Shown here in pieces: positions 1 to 8,800 of a DNA stretch of 25,186 nucleotides. This DNA is from an uncultured bacterium (GTDB lineage: Bacteria > Vulcanimicrobiota > Xenobia > Xenobiales > Xenobiaceae). The notes below the pieces were generated by a model. That model was given only the letters and a program-made list of their open reading frames with translations, did no database searches and had not been told where the DNA came from. Numbering within the stretch: the first letter of the stretch is position 1; each line of letters opens with the position of its first letter. Where the stretch lies: positions 1 through 25,186 of the forward strand of contig CAKUBG010000034.1 in NCBI GenBank assembly GCA_934636825.1, written 5' to 3'. The translations under genes and the position numbers were made by a program.

Positions 1-600
1 GCCGTCAAACCTATGTACGCTTACTATTTACTTCCGCTATTTAGCTGCAAAATGACCGCCAGCAATATCCATCCCTTCCGCTAAAAAAACACTATCCGCT
101 AATGTATCTACCTCCCGCCAGAAGCTCCACCAAAACGAGGCGGCCAGCGAAGCGGCGCCGCTGCACCAAGGCGGGCACAGTTTTGGAGCATACAGGCGGA
201 GGAAGCGGTGATGGAAGGCGCAGAATATTGGCCGCGCTACAGCGCGGTCAGTTCAAGCCTGGAAGAGCCGCTGCCGGAGCTAGCCAACATGAACACGAGC
301 CCGCAGCCATAACTTATAGCGGAATTTTTTCACCATATCGGTAGCGCAGGCCTCTGGCCACTTCGTGGCCAGTCAGCCGGAGCGTAGATATGGTAAAAAA
401 TGAAGCTAACACTAAATAGCTAACAGGCGGGCGGAACACTATTAGCGTCTCTTAAGCTGAAAAACTGTGCCAACACAAAACATAGCCCGCGACACAAAAA
501 GCAGCACCGAACAAAAAAAACAGCATGCTACATAAGGAACAATCACAAGCACAAAAAAGTAAGAAGGCACAAAGGCAAGCTCGTTGGAAGTAGCAGCGGC
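1..600. other. Gene-free left edge
   Basis: No convincing coding region is seen here. The only open frame of any size (plus strand, about 102-344) is rich in Arg, Gly and Pro, has no recognisable motif and no good Shine-Dalgarno sequence. The minus strand at 108-137 reads a short Gly-rich tail just before a stop, but it cannot be extended upstream into a protein. The part from about 100 to 300 is GC-richer than the rest. The part from about 465 to 580 is strikingly poor in T and rich in A and C on the plus strand, and leads into the flippase gene. A nested inverted repeat lies at 332-394. The stretch could be a decayed gene plus the flippase leader. Confidence 0.5.
332..394. repeat. Nested inverted repeat / structured element
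   Basis: An outer 8-base inverted repeat (ACCATATC at 332-339, GATATGGT at 387-394) encloses a perfect 8-bp hairpin with a 3-base loop (CTGGCCAC 354-361, TTC, GTGGCCAG 365-372). The symmetry continues outward as a T-run before 332 and an A-run after 394, so either strand could give a hairpin ending in U-rich RNA. It could be a bidirectional terminator for a gene off the left edge, a small structured RNA, or a copy of a dispersed palindromic repeat. No second copy is seen in this window. Confidence 0.5.
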
Positions 601-1884
601 ATGTTAGAGAAATTAAAGCAAATATGGCAAAGCAAGTTTGTCAAAAATGTGCTGACTACATATTTAACTAGATTTTCCGGCGTTTTTTTGGGGCTTTTGA
701 CAACGGTATTATCTTCACGAGCGGTGGGGCCGGAAGGGCGCGGTTGGATGGCTTGCGCTTTTAATATATCGTACTTAGGGTGTGCTTTCGGATGCTTCGG
801 GTTAAACGTATCTAATTTGGTATTAGGCGCCAAGTTAACACAGCAACGAGCTCAGCTTGTAGGCAATTCGCTAAGCATTTCTTTTTTAGCTTCTGTAATA
901 TTAGCAGCCATATTACTTACTGTACAGACAATCAGTCCTGAGCTTATTCCTCTGCCAGGCGTTTTTATGGCAGCTACAATTGTTTATACATTTTTATTGC
1001 TAGTTTACACTACTGTCCAATCATTGCTTTACTCTTTTGATATGGTGAAAATGTGCAACTGGCAAGAATTTTTCTCCAAATTGCTGATTTTTGCTATTAC
1101 TATTGGGCTATGCTGGCTAGGGATAGGCTCGCCTGCCAAATTTTTTGCCGCTTTTTTAATTGGTATAGGTTTAGCCGCTGTTTGGCGCTTGTACAGCGCT
1201 TATAGTTTTGCTGGCCAATGGTCGCTGTTTTCTTGGAAGCTATTTTGCCAGTCAGCAAGTTATAACTTTAAAGCTTTCCTCTTTTCGGCTTTTTACAGCG
1301 CCATCCAAATGGCCGATATTTTAATTATTCAGCATTGCTCCGGCCCCGAACAATCTGGCTACTACAATATAGTCGGCGCTATTCGCAGCTTAACACTGGC
1401 TTTTACTTTAATTGTCAACCAAATGCTATTGCCCAGACTGTCGGCAAAATGCAAAACTATCCGCGATTGTTTACCTATGGTTTGGAAAGCCAATGCTTTC
1501 TTTTTAGTTTTCAATATAATATTAGCCGCAATATTAGCTATATTTATGCCTTGGTGTATAAACTTAATTTTAGGGCCGGAATTTGCTCCAAGTTCAACTA
1601 TGCTTATGTGGATGCTGCCCGGCATTATTTTCTTTAATGGCTATACTATTTTAACTACCGTTTTTAACCTCGCCGGACAACCTTATAGCTCTACGCTTTG
1701 GCTGGCCGCTTGCACAGCTTTAGATTTATTCCTTTGCTATTATTGGAATAGCAAAGGCGGCCTGGGAGCAGCTCAAGCTTTTTCCTGTGCTTCTTTCATG
1801 CTCTTTGGCGGAGCTTGGTTACATACTTTACTTTATAAATATACAAATTCCGGCCTGCAAGAATTGGATACACTCAATAAATAA
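601..1884 (+). CDS. Wzx-like polysaccharide flippase (MOP superfamily)
   Basis: 427 residues, very hydrophobic, with about 12 predicted membrane spans along the whole length, as expected for lipid-linked oligosaccharide flippases of the Wzx/RfbX type. Near the N-terminus (residues 43-48) is the GPEGRG motif common in this family just after span 1. The C-terminal half has the usual 'N-LAG-P' segment (about residue 357). Its role would be moving undecaprenyl-linked glycan units across the inner membrane. The substrate cannot be read from sequence. The Shine-Dalgarno sequence is poor (GGAAG, about 12 bases before the ATG). No glycan genes adjoin it on this side, but three glycosyltransferase-type genes lie at 12810-16612. 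The family assignment is firm, the substrate unknown. Confidence 0.85.
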   Translation: MLEKLKQIWQSKFVKNVLTTYLTRFSGVFLGLLTTVLSSRAVGPEGRGWMACAFNISYLGCAFGCFGLNVSNLVLGAKLTQQRAQLVGNSLSISFLASVILAAILLTVQTISPELIPLPGVFMAATIVYTFLLLVYTTVQSLLYSFDMVKMCNWQEFFSKLLIFAITIGLCWLGIGSPAKFFAAFLIGIGLAAVWRLYSAYSFAGQWSLFSWKLFCQSASYNFKAFLFSAFYSAIQMADILIIQHCSGPEQSGYYNIVGAIRSLTLAFTLIVNQMLLPRLSAKCKTIRDCLPMVWKANAFFLVFNIILAAILAIFMPWCINLILGPEFAPSSTMLMWMLPGIIFFNGYTILTTVFNLAGQPYSSTLWLAACTALDLFLCYYWNSKGGLGAAQAFSCASFMLFGGAWLHTLLYKYTNSGLQELDTLNK

Positions 1885-1888
1885 GAGA

Positions 1889-1930
1889 AGTCGCAGCTTC
1901 CACATGCTTAGAAACTGCGACTCTATTTTG
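1889..1930 (+). terminator. Hairpin after flippase gene
   Basis: A perfect 8-bp stem (AGTCGCAG 1889-1896 with CTGCGACT 1915-1922), extendable by three more pairs past one mismatch, lies just after the flippase stop. It is followed by a short T-rich run (CTATTTT). A second short hairpin (GTTGCA/TGCAAC, 1936-1950) lies next to the stop of the convergent gene. The U tract is short, so termination is plausible rather than certain. Confidence 0.5.
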
Positions 1931-1959
1931 GCAGCGTTGCAATATGCAACCGCTATAAG

Positions 1960-3210
1960 TTAAAGCTTTACATAAGGCTCCAACTTAGAATAGCTGGCTT
2001 CGCCTATACCAATTACATCTTTAAGCTGAGCTTTATTGGTAAATTTGCCATCAGGCAACTTGTTGCGATGATCGATAATCGATTTGGAAATAGAAGGGCC
2101 AACGCCAGGAATTTTTTGCAACTCCTCTTCGCTAGCTGTATTGAGATTGACAGTAAATTCAGCTGTCGGAGCAGCATCGCCTTTGCTGGCCTTGCTGTCT
2201 CCATTGCTGGTATTACTGCTATCCTTAGCTTTGCTACTACCAGTAGAAACTTCTTTAGCTTTTTCGGCAATAATTCCTGAAGTATCAGCTCTTTGCTCCA
2301 CTACGCCAGTACCGCTTAAGCTGTCAGTTTCACCTTTAGAAGCTACGTAAATTTTATCTTCATCTTTAATACGTTTAGCTAAATTGACACTTAAAGGCTC
2401 AGCATTATCACTCATGCCGCCGGCCGCTTTAATAGCGTCGTCCACTCGCGAATCGAAAGGCAAAGTGACAATGCCCGGATTTTTTACTGCACCTACAACG
2501 TACACTTTAATGCCGTCAAGTTTAACTTTACCTACAGTAGGCAAAGCTTTTTTGTCGGCAGTTAAGCTTTGGGCCGTCTCTTCATCAACTTCAACAATTA
2601 AAGGATCGTCATTTTGAGCTTCAATATCGCCAGAATTAAGAGTTTGATTTCCAGCAGTTGAAGAAGCGACAGTTTGTTTATCAGCGGATTGGGCCAATTC
2701 GGTTCCATCTAAAACGCGTTCGGCACCGCGATCATTTAAAGGCGAATAAATAAATGTAATTAAAATAGCGCCAATAATAAAGCAAAGTAAACCAAGGCCT
2801 ATGACAAAGCGCTTAGTTTCTTTAGTTAAAGTTTGCACTTCAGATTTGCTGCCCGAAGAGCTACTTTTACTACTTGAAGAGCTGCTGGAACTTTTAGAAG
2901 AAGATGAAGACGAACTGGAAGAACTCTTGGAGCGCGAAGAGCCTACCGCTTTAATTAAGTCTTGCTGACTGGGAATAAAGCGATCCTTGCCAGAACTGCT
3001 GCCAACTAAAGAATCAACAGCACTGCGCCGCGACGATGAAGAGGAAGAAGACAAGCTACCTTCACTCCAAGAGTGAGTATGGATCTCACGCTCTGAATCC
3101 ATTTGTTGCAAAAGCTTTTGCACATTAGGATTACCAAATTTAGCGTTGGCACCGCTATTCTCGCCAAAATTGTCTTCTAAAGCTTGTTTGTATTTATCGC
3201 TTTCACTCAT
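1960..3210 (-). CDS. Ser-rich SLBB/ComEA-like membrane protein
   Basis: 416 residues from the chosen ATG. Residues 1-130 are hydrophilic with long Ser runs (about 53-60, 91-121). One membrane span is at about 135-155. An SLBB-like domain follows (about 233-290, 'VVGAVKNPGIV...AGG'). After a Ser/Lys/Asp linker comes a C-terminal helix-hairpin-helix pair (353-416, 'VNLNTA...IPGVGPSISKSIIDHR...IGIGEASYSKLEPYV'). SLBB plus HhH in this order is the ComEA architecture: a membrane-anchored DNA receptor for transformation. What is odd is the roughly 130-residue Ser-rich cytoplasmic head, because typical ComEA has only a short N-terminus before its anchor. A longer frame upstream (to 3261) lacks a Shine-Dalgarno sequence; the ATG at 3210 follows GGGGGAGGA, though at a long spacing (about 15). 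No other competence gene is present here. Confidence 0.8.
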   Translation of the reverse strand: MSESDKYKQALEDNFGENSGANAKFGNPNVQKLLQQMDSEREIHTHSWSEGSLSSSSSSSRRSAVDSLVGSSSGKDRFIPSQQDLIKAVGSSRSKSSSSSSSSSSKSSSSSSSSKSSSSGSKSEVQTLTKETKRFVIGLGLLCFIIGAILITFIYSPLNDRGAERVLDGTELAQSADKQTVASSTAGNQTLNSGDIEAQNDDPLIVEVDEETAQSLTADKKALPTVGKVKLDGIKVYVVGAVKNPGIVTLPFDSRVDDAIKAAGGMSDNAEPLSVNLAKRIKDEDKIYVASKGETDSLSGTGVVEQRADTSGIIAEKAKEVSTGSSKAKDSSNTSNGDSKASKGDAAPTAEFTVNLNTASEEELQKIPGVGPSISKSIIDHRNKLPDGKFTNKAQLKDVIGIGEASYSKLEPYVKL

Positions 3211-3233
3211 ATACTGACTTTTATTCCTCCCCC

Positions 3234-3317
3234 TAAAAAAACAAAAAAGCGAACTAGGCAAACTGAAAACTAATTTAGTTATCTTTTACCCAATTTCCAG
3301 CCTCCCAATTCGCTTTT
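3234..3317 (-). terminator. Rho-independent terminator after GHMP kinase gene
   Basis: Read on the minus strand, a 9-bp stem (AAAAGCGAA at 3317-3309 with TTCGCTTTT at 3253-3245) carries a long loop with its own small hairpin. It is followed directly by a U-rich run (TTTTTTGTTTTTTT, 3248-3235). It sits between the GHMP kinase stop and the ComEA-like start, so the ComEA-like gene is probably transcribed separately or only by read-through. Confidence 0.55.
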
Positions 3318-3337
3318 CTATATTTGTATTTGCAATT

Positions 3338-4351
3338 TTACTTACTATTTTCCAAAACTTTCAAGCCTTCATTATCGATAGAAACATCTAAAATATCGGC
3401 ACCTTTGGAGCGCAAAGCTTCGATAACTTTTTCTTTATTTTCGGGCTTGCTTAAAGTAAGCATACAACCACCACCGCCAGCGCCACAAATTTTCGAAGCT
3501 AAAGCGCCAGCATTTTTGGCAGCCAAGACCATAGAATCGATGCGATCATTGGTTACGCCTTCAGCTAAACCGCGCCTATTTTGCCATTCGCGATCTAAAG
3601 CTTTGCCCACTTTATCTAAATCTTCGCAAATAAGCGCATCCCACATTTGGTGAGCGGTATCTTCGATAGCTTCCATGCGTTTAACAGTATCGCCCTCTTG
3701 ATCTACATAGCGCTTGAGCATATTCCAGTTGCTGGTGCCAGAGAAATGGCTAATGCCAGTAAAAGAAACGACCATTGAATCGTTAAGCAACTTGAAAAAC
3801 TCGGCAGAAGGATACAAAGTGCGGATATTGTGACCATCTACTCGGAATTCTAAACCGTTGATGCCACCTAAACAAGCTCCGTAGTAGTCTTGGTATCCGG
3901 TAGGAATGCGCAAATTTTGAGCTTCTAAACCGGCGCCATACATAATAATATCGTGAATAGAATCATCACGGCCGGAAAAAAGGCCCAGCGCCTTAGACAT
4001 AGACATAAGCAAACTGGAAGAAGCACCTAAACCGGAACCTTTGGGAGCCGCACTTTTAGTACGTAATTCTAATCCGCCTTGCGGAGCATAAAATTTTACA
4101 GCTCTAGCTAAAAGATCCAACTTGCCGCCCAAAGAGAGCTCTTCGGTATTTTCTACTTCTACGCTCTGATCTAAATCTTCAGAAACCAGACGTACTCTAT
4201 TTCCTTCTAAAGGCGTAACTGAAGCTCTGGAGTGTAAGCTAATGGAAGCGGTCACGGTCAGAGGATCATGCAAAAATAAATAGAGCGGATGCAAATCCAA
4301 AGTGCCGCCAGCTAAGTCTATGCGCATAGGCGCAGTTACGGTAATACTCAT
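3338..4351 (-). CDS. GHMP family sugar kinase (heptose/sugar-1-kinase-like)
   Basis: 337 residues, the normal length for the D-glycero-D-manno-heptose 7-phosphate kinase (HddA) / fucokinase-like branch of the GHMP superfamily. Visible motifs: N-terminal 'APMRIDLAGGTLD' (7-19), the ATP loop 'PKGSGLGASSS' (103-113), 'GYQDYYGACLGG' (152-163) with a likely catalytic Asp155, and the C-terminal glycine motif 'CGAGGGGCML' (289-298). It should transfer phosphate from ATP to a sugar or sugar phosphate in the cytoplasm. The substrate is not known; no heptose pathway gene (gmhA, gmhB, hddC type) is in the window, so I give no symbol. The start is supported by AAAGGAA 8 bases before the ATG. It follows the ATP-grasp gene on the same strand, separated by a hairpin. 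Confidence 0.85.
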   Translation of the reverse strand: MSITVTAPMRIDLAGGTLDLHPLYLFLHDPLTVTASISLHSRASVTPLEGNRVRLVSEDLDQSVEVENTEELSLGGKLDLLARAVKFYAPQGGLELRTKSAAPKGSGLGASSSLLMSMSKALGLFSGRDDSIHDIIMYGAGLEAQNLRIPTGYQDYYGACLGGINGLEFRVDGHNIRTLYPSAEFFKLLNDSMVVSFTGISHFSGTSNWNMLKRYVDQEGDTVKRMEAIEDTAHQMWDALICEDLDKVGKALDREWQNRRGLAEGVTNDRIDSMVLAAKNAGALASKICGAGGGGCMLTLSKPENKEKVIEALRSKGADILDVSIDNEGLKVLENSK

Positions 4352-4374
4352 TTAATTTATTCCTTTATGGATAT

Positions 4375-4430
4375 AAAAACAAACCATTTAAGCTGCCATT
4401 TATAACTTAATACATAAACAGCAGCTTAAA
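4375..4430 (-). terminator. Hairpin with U-rich tail between ATP-grasp and GHMP kinase genes
   Basis: On the minus strand, a perfect 10-bp stem (TTTAAGCTGC at 4430-4421 with GCAGCTTAAA at 4396-4387; loop about 24 bases) is followed by TGGTTTGTTTTTA (4386-4374). It lies downstream of the ATP-grasp stop and upstream of the GHMP kinase start, so it may end or attenuate transcription between the two genes. The long loop makes it weaker than a classic terminator. Confidence 0.5.
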
Positions 4431-4445
4431 GTCTGGACAAATATT

Positions 4446-5837
4446 TTAGTTCAAGACAAAGCACGGCAGAGAACCGCCGCCAGAAGTTACGTTGCATAAC
4501 GAAGAGAGCGACAAACGAGCCGTAGCGCCAGACATACGATAATTAAAGGCGTAAGGATCGAGATCTACGATATACTCTCCCCACTCTAAACCTTTTTCTT
4601 CGCTCCAGGAAGGGAAAAGCTCGCGAGAGACAGGAATGCGAGTTTGTACCAAATAGTCATGTTCTAAGGCTTTGTTAATAGACTGATCCCACTCGCTCTC
4701 GTTTTGTTCCCAGCCAAAATAAATACCATGGCCGCCGTAAGAATCGTTGGGCTTCAAAACTAAGTTGCGTCTATTGCGGCGCACATAGGTGAGTAAATCG
4801 ACTTCTTTATTGTCAGGATCGGTAGTTTTGCCTTCAGCTAAACGGCGAGTCCAAGAGATGGTATCTTTAATGGCCGCGATTTGTTCAGCGGTCAGCAAAT
4901 CGTGATATTTGCTATCGGTAAGCAAGGCGAAAATAGCTTTTTTGTGCAAAATTTTGGAGCGGAAAGAGTTGACCATGCACACTTTACCATCCTTAACGGC
5001 ATTGTACATAGCTTGAGCTTCATCTAATTTTTCCACAAATTCGCTAACCAAAACGCGGCGGTAAAGTACATCAATCTTTTGGCCTTCGAAACTGAGATAT
5101 TCACCATTATATTCCAAGTTGCGATGATCGGTCACAATAGTAGGACAACCACGTGATCCGAAATATTCTTTCAGAATATAAAATTCGTGACGTGTAGGCA
5201 CTCCGGCAAAGTCGACAATAGCAATAGTGGGATTGCGTTTCTCTCCACTCCACTCTTCCCAGCAATGCAAGATTGTATCTAAAAGTTCTTTAGAAATATC
5301 GAAAGGTTCGAGACCATGTTCTTGGGCAAATTCCCTAAATTCGGGACGGCGCAAGAAAATATTGCTCATAGTATCGGAATAACCGATACCAGCGGGACTC
5401 TCGGCGTTGTATTCTACAAAATGGCAAGAACCGCCATTGAGGAAAGAGTCAAAGCGAGCTGTAGTAGAAATGCCGCTGTAGCCGGGCTTGAAAGAGATGA
5501 GCTCTTTTTCAATATCGGTCAATCCCAAGAAATCTTGCAACTTTTCGTCATGCAAAATATACTCGACCAAAATTTGCATAGCTGTAGCAACTTTATTTAC
5601 TTTATCTTGGAGCAAATAAAGTTGCTCTTTCGTAACCAAGCTGGGACGCAAAAACGGACAGACTATACGATCTCCGTATTTGATATTGCGTTCGTCCATA
5701 TCACGGCGCAAATCGGCAGCAAACTCACCTAAATCGATACGCTCGAGCATAGCGTGATAGTCGGCAATACACTGACGTCTCCTAGCTTCGCTGGCCATAG
5801 CAGCCGCAGTTAATGAAGATGGACTCTCTCCAAACAT
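4446..5837 (-). CDS. Circularly permuted ATP-grasp (type 2) family protein
   Basis: 463 residues from the ATG at 5837. Features of the circularly permuted ATP-grasp family: 'VEYNAESPAGIGYSD' (141-155) early in the chain, the nucleotide-binding strand and Gly-rich loop 'LVLKPNDSYGGHGIYFGW' (359-376), 'YLVQTRIP' (395-402), the metal-site region 'YIVDLDPYAF' (422-431), and the C-terminal 'SGGGSLPCFVLN' (452-463). Enzymes of this fold make amide bonds via acyl phosphates, often peptide-like; the substrate here is unknown. The frame continues to 5882, but AGGAG sits 7 bases before the ATG at 5837, so I chose that start. It begins 51 bases after the STAND gene's stop and is probably co-transcribed with it. 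The GHMP kinase downstream may act in the same pathway (inference). Confidence 0.85.
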   Translation of the reverse strand: MFGESPSSLTAAAMASEARRRQCIADYHAMLERIDLGEFAADLRRDMDERNIKYGDRIVCPFLRPSLVTKEQLYLLQDKVNKVATAMQILVEYILHDEKLQDFLGLTDIEKELISFKPGYSGISTTARFDSFLNGGSCHFVEYNAESPAGIGYSDTMSNIFLRRPEFREFAQEHGLEPFDISKELLDTILHCWEEWSGEKRNPTIAIVDFAGVPTRHEFYILKEYFGSRGCPTIVTDHRNLEYNGEYLSFEGQKIDVLYRRVLVSEFVEKLDEAQAMYNAVKDGKVCMVNSFRSKILHKKAIFALLTDSKYHDLLTAEQIAAIKDTISWTRRLAEGKTTDPDNKEVDLLTYVRRNRRNLVLKPNDSYGGHGIYFGWEQNESEWDQSINKALEHDYLVQTRIPVSRELFPSWSEEKGLEWGEYIVDLDPYAFNYRMSGATARLSLSSLCNVTSGGGSLPCFVLN

Positions 5838-5888
5838 AATTACACTCCTAGACATTAGTTCAAAAAGATCGCGAACATGCACGGCGAT

Positions 5889-8800
5889 CTAGTCTTGGCC
5901 TAAAGTCGGCTCATTTAATTGGCCGGTCAAGACGTCTTTTATGGGATAACCAATCTTAGTTAAAGATTCGGTAATGGCTTTACGATCATTAGATAAGCCT
6001 ACCCATTTGGCAATAAGCATATCGGCGCACTTCTCGTCGGCTACAGCCATCAAAGTAAGCTCTGCCAAAATATCTAAAGCGGCAGCTCGCTTGCCGGCTA
6101 ACTTGTCGCTAAGCAACTCGTCGGCGCATTCTTTGACGCCGCGCATGCGTAAAGAGAAAATGGGTATGCTGGCCAAAAGTTGCAAAGCCATCTTGGGATT
6201 ACTTCTAATCATGGAAACGGCCAAGCTGATCTTAGCTTCGGACTTAACTTCTATATCATCATCAATTTCCAAATATTCAGCTGTGGCATTTTCGTAGTCG
6301 CCTAAAGCCAGCCAGCAACGAACGATCAGCAATAAAGTCTTTTGCTTCTCGCCTGCAGGCAAATTCTTCACGTGACGACGCACTTTTTTGATGAGCTTAA
6401 TCAAGGTCTCTTTAGAGCGCGGCTCGCGAATCAACTTAGCTAATACGCATAAATCGGAAGCTTTGCTCAGATCTTGTACTTCAAGTTTTTCCAATTCACC
6501 AATAACTTCAAAAATTAAAGCTCTGGCTCCGGCTTCGTCACCACCATTGCGCTTGGAAGAAGCGATCGTAAGCAAAGCTTCTCTTCTCTTTTCGGGAATT
6601 TCTTCAGCCCGCGCGGCTTCTTCAGCATCGAGTAAAATTTGGTCGGAAGATGACACATTACCACAAAGTGATTCTTGTACGGCTAATTGAGCTAAAGTAA
6701 TAGCTTGAGCGGCGTTAGCTTCCATAGATTTAGCTACTTCTAAAGCTTTATCTTGAGTGCGTCTAGCCCAATCGTCTTCGCCCATTTTATAAAGGTTGCC
6801 GGCTAAAGCAGCTAAAAGATTGGCTCTCACTCTCATATCGGGAATTTCCAAAGCCACTTTAATGGAAGAATCGTAATATTCTAAGGAGCGCTCTTCATTT
6901 ATGTTGGCAGAAATGCCCACAACCATAGCAGCTCTGGTTTCGGTATCGATACGATTGGGCGCCGGAGCTTCCCAAGCTTGCAAAGAGTGGAAAGCTAAAT
7001 TGCGCGCTCTATCAGGACAACCGATAGCCGCTGCACAGCTGGAAAGAAGTGATAAGGCTTTAGCTTGTTCTTCCAAATCAGCAATATGGAAAGCCAGCGA
7101 AGCGCTTAAATTGAGCGTATCTTTAGCGCCCTTAAAATCGCGAGCCTCATGTCTAGCCAAAGAGAGCCATACCCAAGCGCCGACGCGCAAAGCGGGATCT
7201 TCAATAGTTTCAATGACAGCACCCAAACGTACAAAAACGTCACGCCAACCTTTAGTGCGAGGTACACCGGTAATTAAACGAGAAGCGGCAATAATCGATT
7301 TCTGCCTATAAATAGGAGAATGTAAAGCCACAATTGTGGTAATAAGATCTTCAAAGGAAGAGACGATCCAATTTTCGTTGCTATACTTAACTAGCTCAAC
7401 TACCAAGCGAGCAATAGCTTCCACGCGCTTAGCTTCATCTTTGTAAGATCCAATAAATTCTAAAGCGGTACGGAAAGCCTGAGCTCTGTCTTCTTCGGGA
7501 GCTAAATCGAGCGCTGCGAGTTTACTCTCTAACTCTTCGCCAGTTTCCAACTTTATATCGATAGCATTTACTTCATTAACCAGCGCTTTGCTTAAATCAT
7601 ATTCGCAAGACTTAGAGCGACGGACAGTAGCTATATCTTCGTTGAGCCTGGCTAAACGACGCTCGCGTTCTTCTTTATCGGTAATACGCTGAGCACAAGC
7701 AACGGCCGCTTTCAAAATTTCCAAGCGCTTAGCCTTGGACAAACCGCTCATTATACTTAAGCGCCAAGCCACAGAGACACTGTGGCTCATATTGCGACAA
7801 TTATGGAAAATAGGCAAAAGCGCCTCTAAAGGCATAATCTTCAGCAAATCGGCCATAATAAAAGCAAAGAGCAAACGATCTTCTTGGCTCATGTCTATAT
7901 AGACAATAGTGCCTGCTTTGGCAGTGAGACTCTTGGCAGTCTCAGTTTGGCCTTCTTCCAAAGCTTGCCAAGCCAAAAGCAAGAGAGCTTTAAGCCTGGA
8001 AGACTCGCGTTGCAAAAGCATAGCTCGATCGGCCGCCAAGCCAAACTGGCCAGCGTCAGCCAAATCGTGTAAACCGTTCATTACTTCTTTGGCGCGTAAT
8101 CTGGGAATACGCAAACCGTAACTGACGATACGGGGCAATTCGCGCTCTTGCAAAGCGGCCCTTAAGCAACGGGATAAATCATCTAAAACAGCACTTAAAG
8201 AGTGAGTCTTGGCCAGTTTGGTTTTGATAAAGGGCCCTTCGCCGAGCCAATGCAAAGTAGAAAAATCGCAGCGCCTAGCCGTGCGAGCAAACCTATCGCA
8301 GTGGTAGCCAAGGTAGAACCAACCATAATGATCGTCCATTTCATCCCACGAAGGATAAGAGTCGCGGAAGAAAGAGATAACTTGCTCGTGGACTTGGACT
8401 AAATCTCGACGATAGCGGTTGGCAATCAAGCGACCCAAACGCCTGCTGAAGAAAGAAAGGCCATGTTCAATGTCATTATGGCGAAGCAAAGGACGTAAAT
8501 AAGCGAGCACTCGCCCGACTCTGCTAGCCGAGAAGCCCAAGAAATCAGCGATACTAACTGCTGGTAAAGGCTCGCCGGCTTCGGCGATTAAGCAAGCAAC
8601 AAAAACTAAATCGTCATGAATTTCAAAGGGAGCTTGCTCATATTGTTCTTCCCACAACACCGACAAAGCTGCTTCTAAAGCTTTGGGAGTGGCATTCAGT
8701 TCGTGAGGCTTGATATATTTATGACGGATAGCATTAAGCAAATGGCGAGCAATTAAGAAATTTCCTTCAGCACCATTAACAAAACTGTCAATATATTCTT

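Noticed and set aside
108..137. Minus-strand Gly-rich tail (FGGASGGR then stop), like the end of TPM-domain proteins
   Set aside because: The frame reaches a stop about 120 bases upstream and nothing TPM-like is readable in any frame; at most a remnant.
102..344. 80-residue open frame on the plus strand
   Set aside because: Arg/Gly/Pro-rich with no motif and no Shine-Dalgarno sequence, in GC-rich sequence where open frames arise easily; it also runs into the inverted repeat at 332.
332..394. tRNA-like look of the nested repeat (a D-loop-like GGTAGCGCAGG)
   Set aside because: The inner hairpin has a 3-base loop, and there is no TTC-loop or anticodon arm of the right size.
543..833. Minus-strand frame overlapping the flippase start
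   Set aside because: It is a shadow of the flippase gene, with composition typical of antisense frames.
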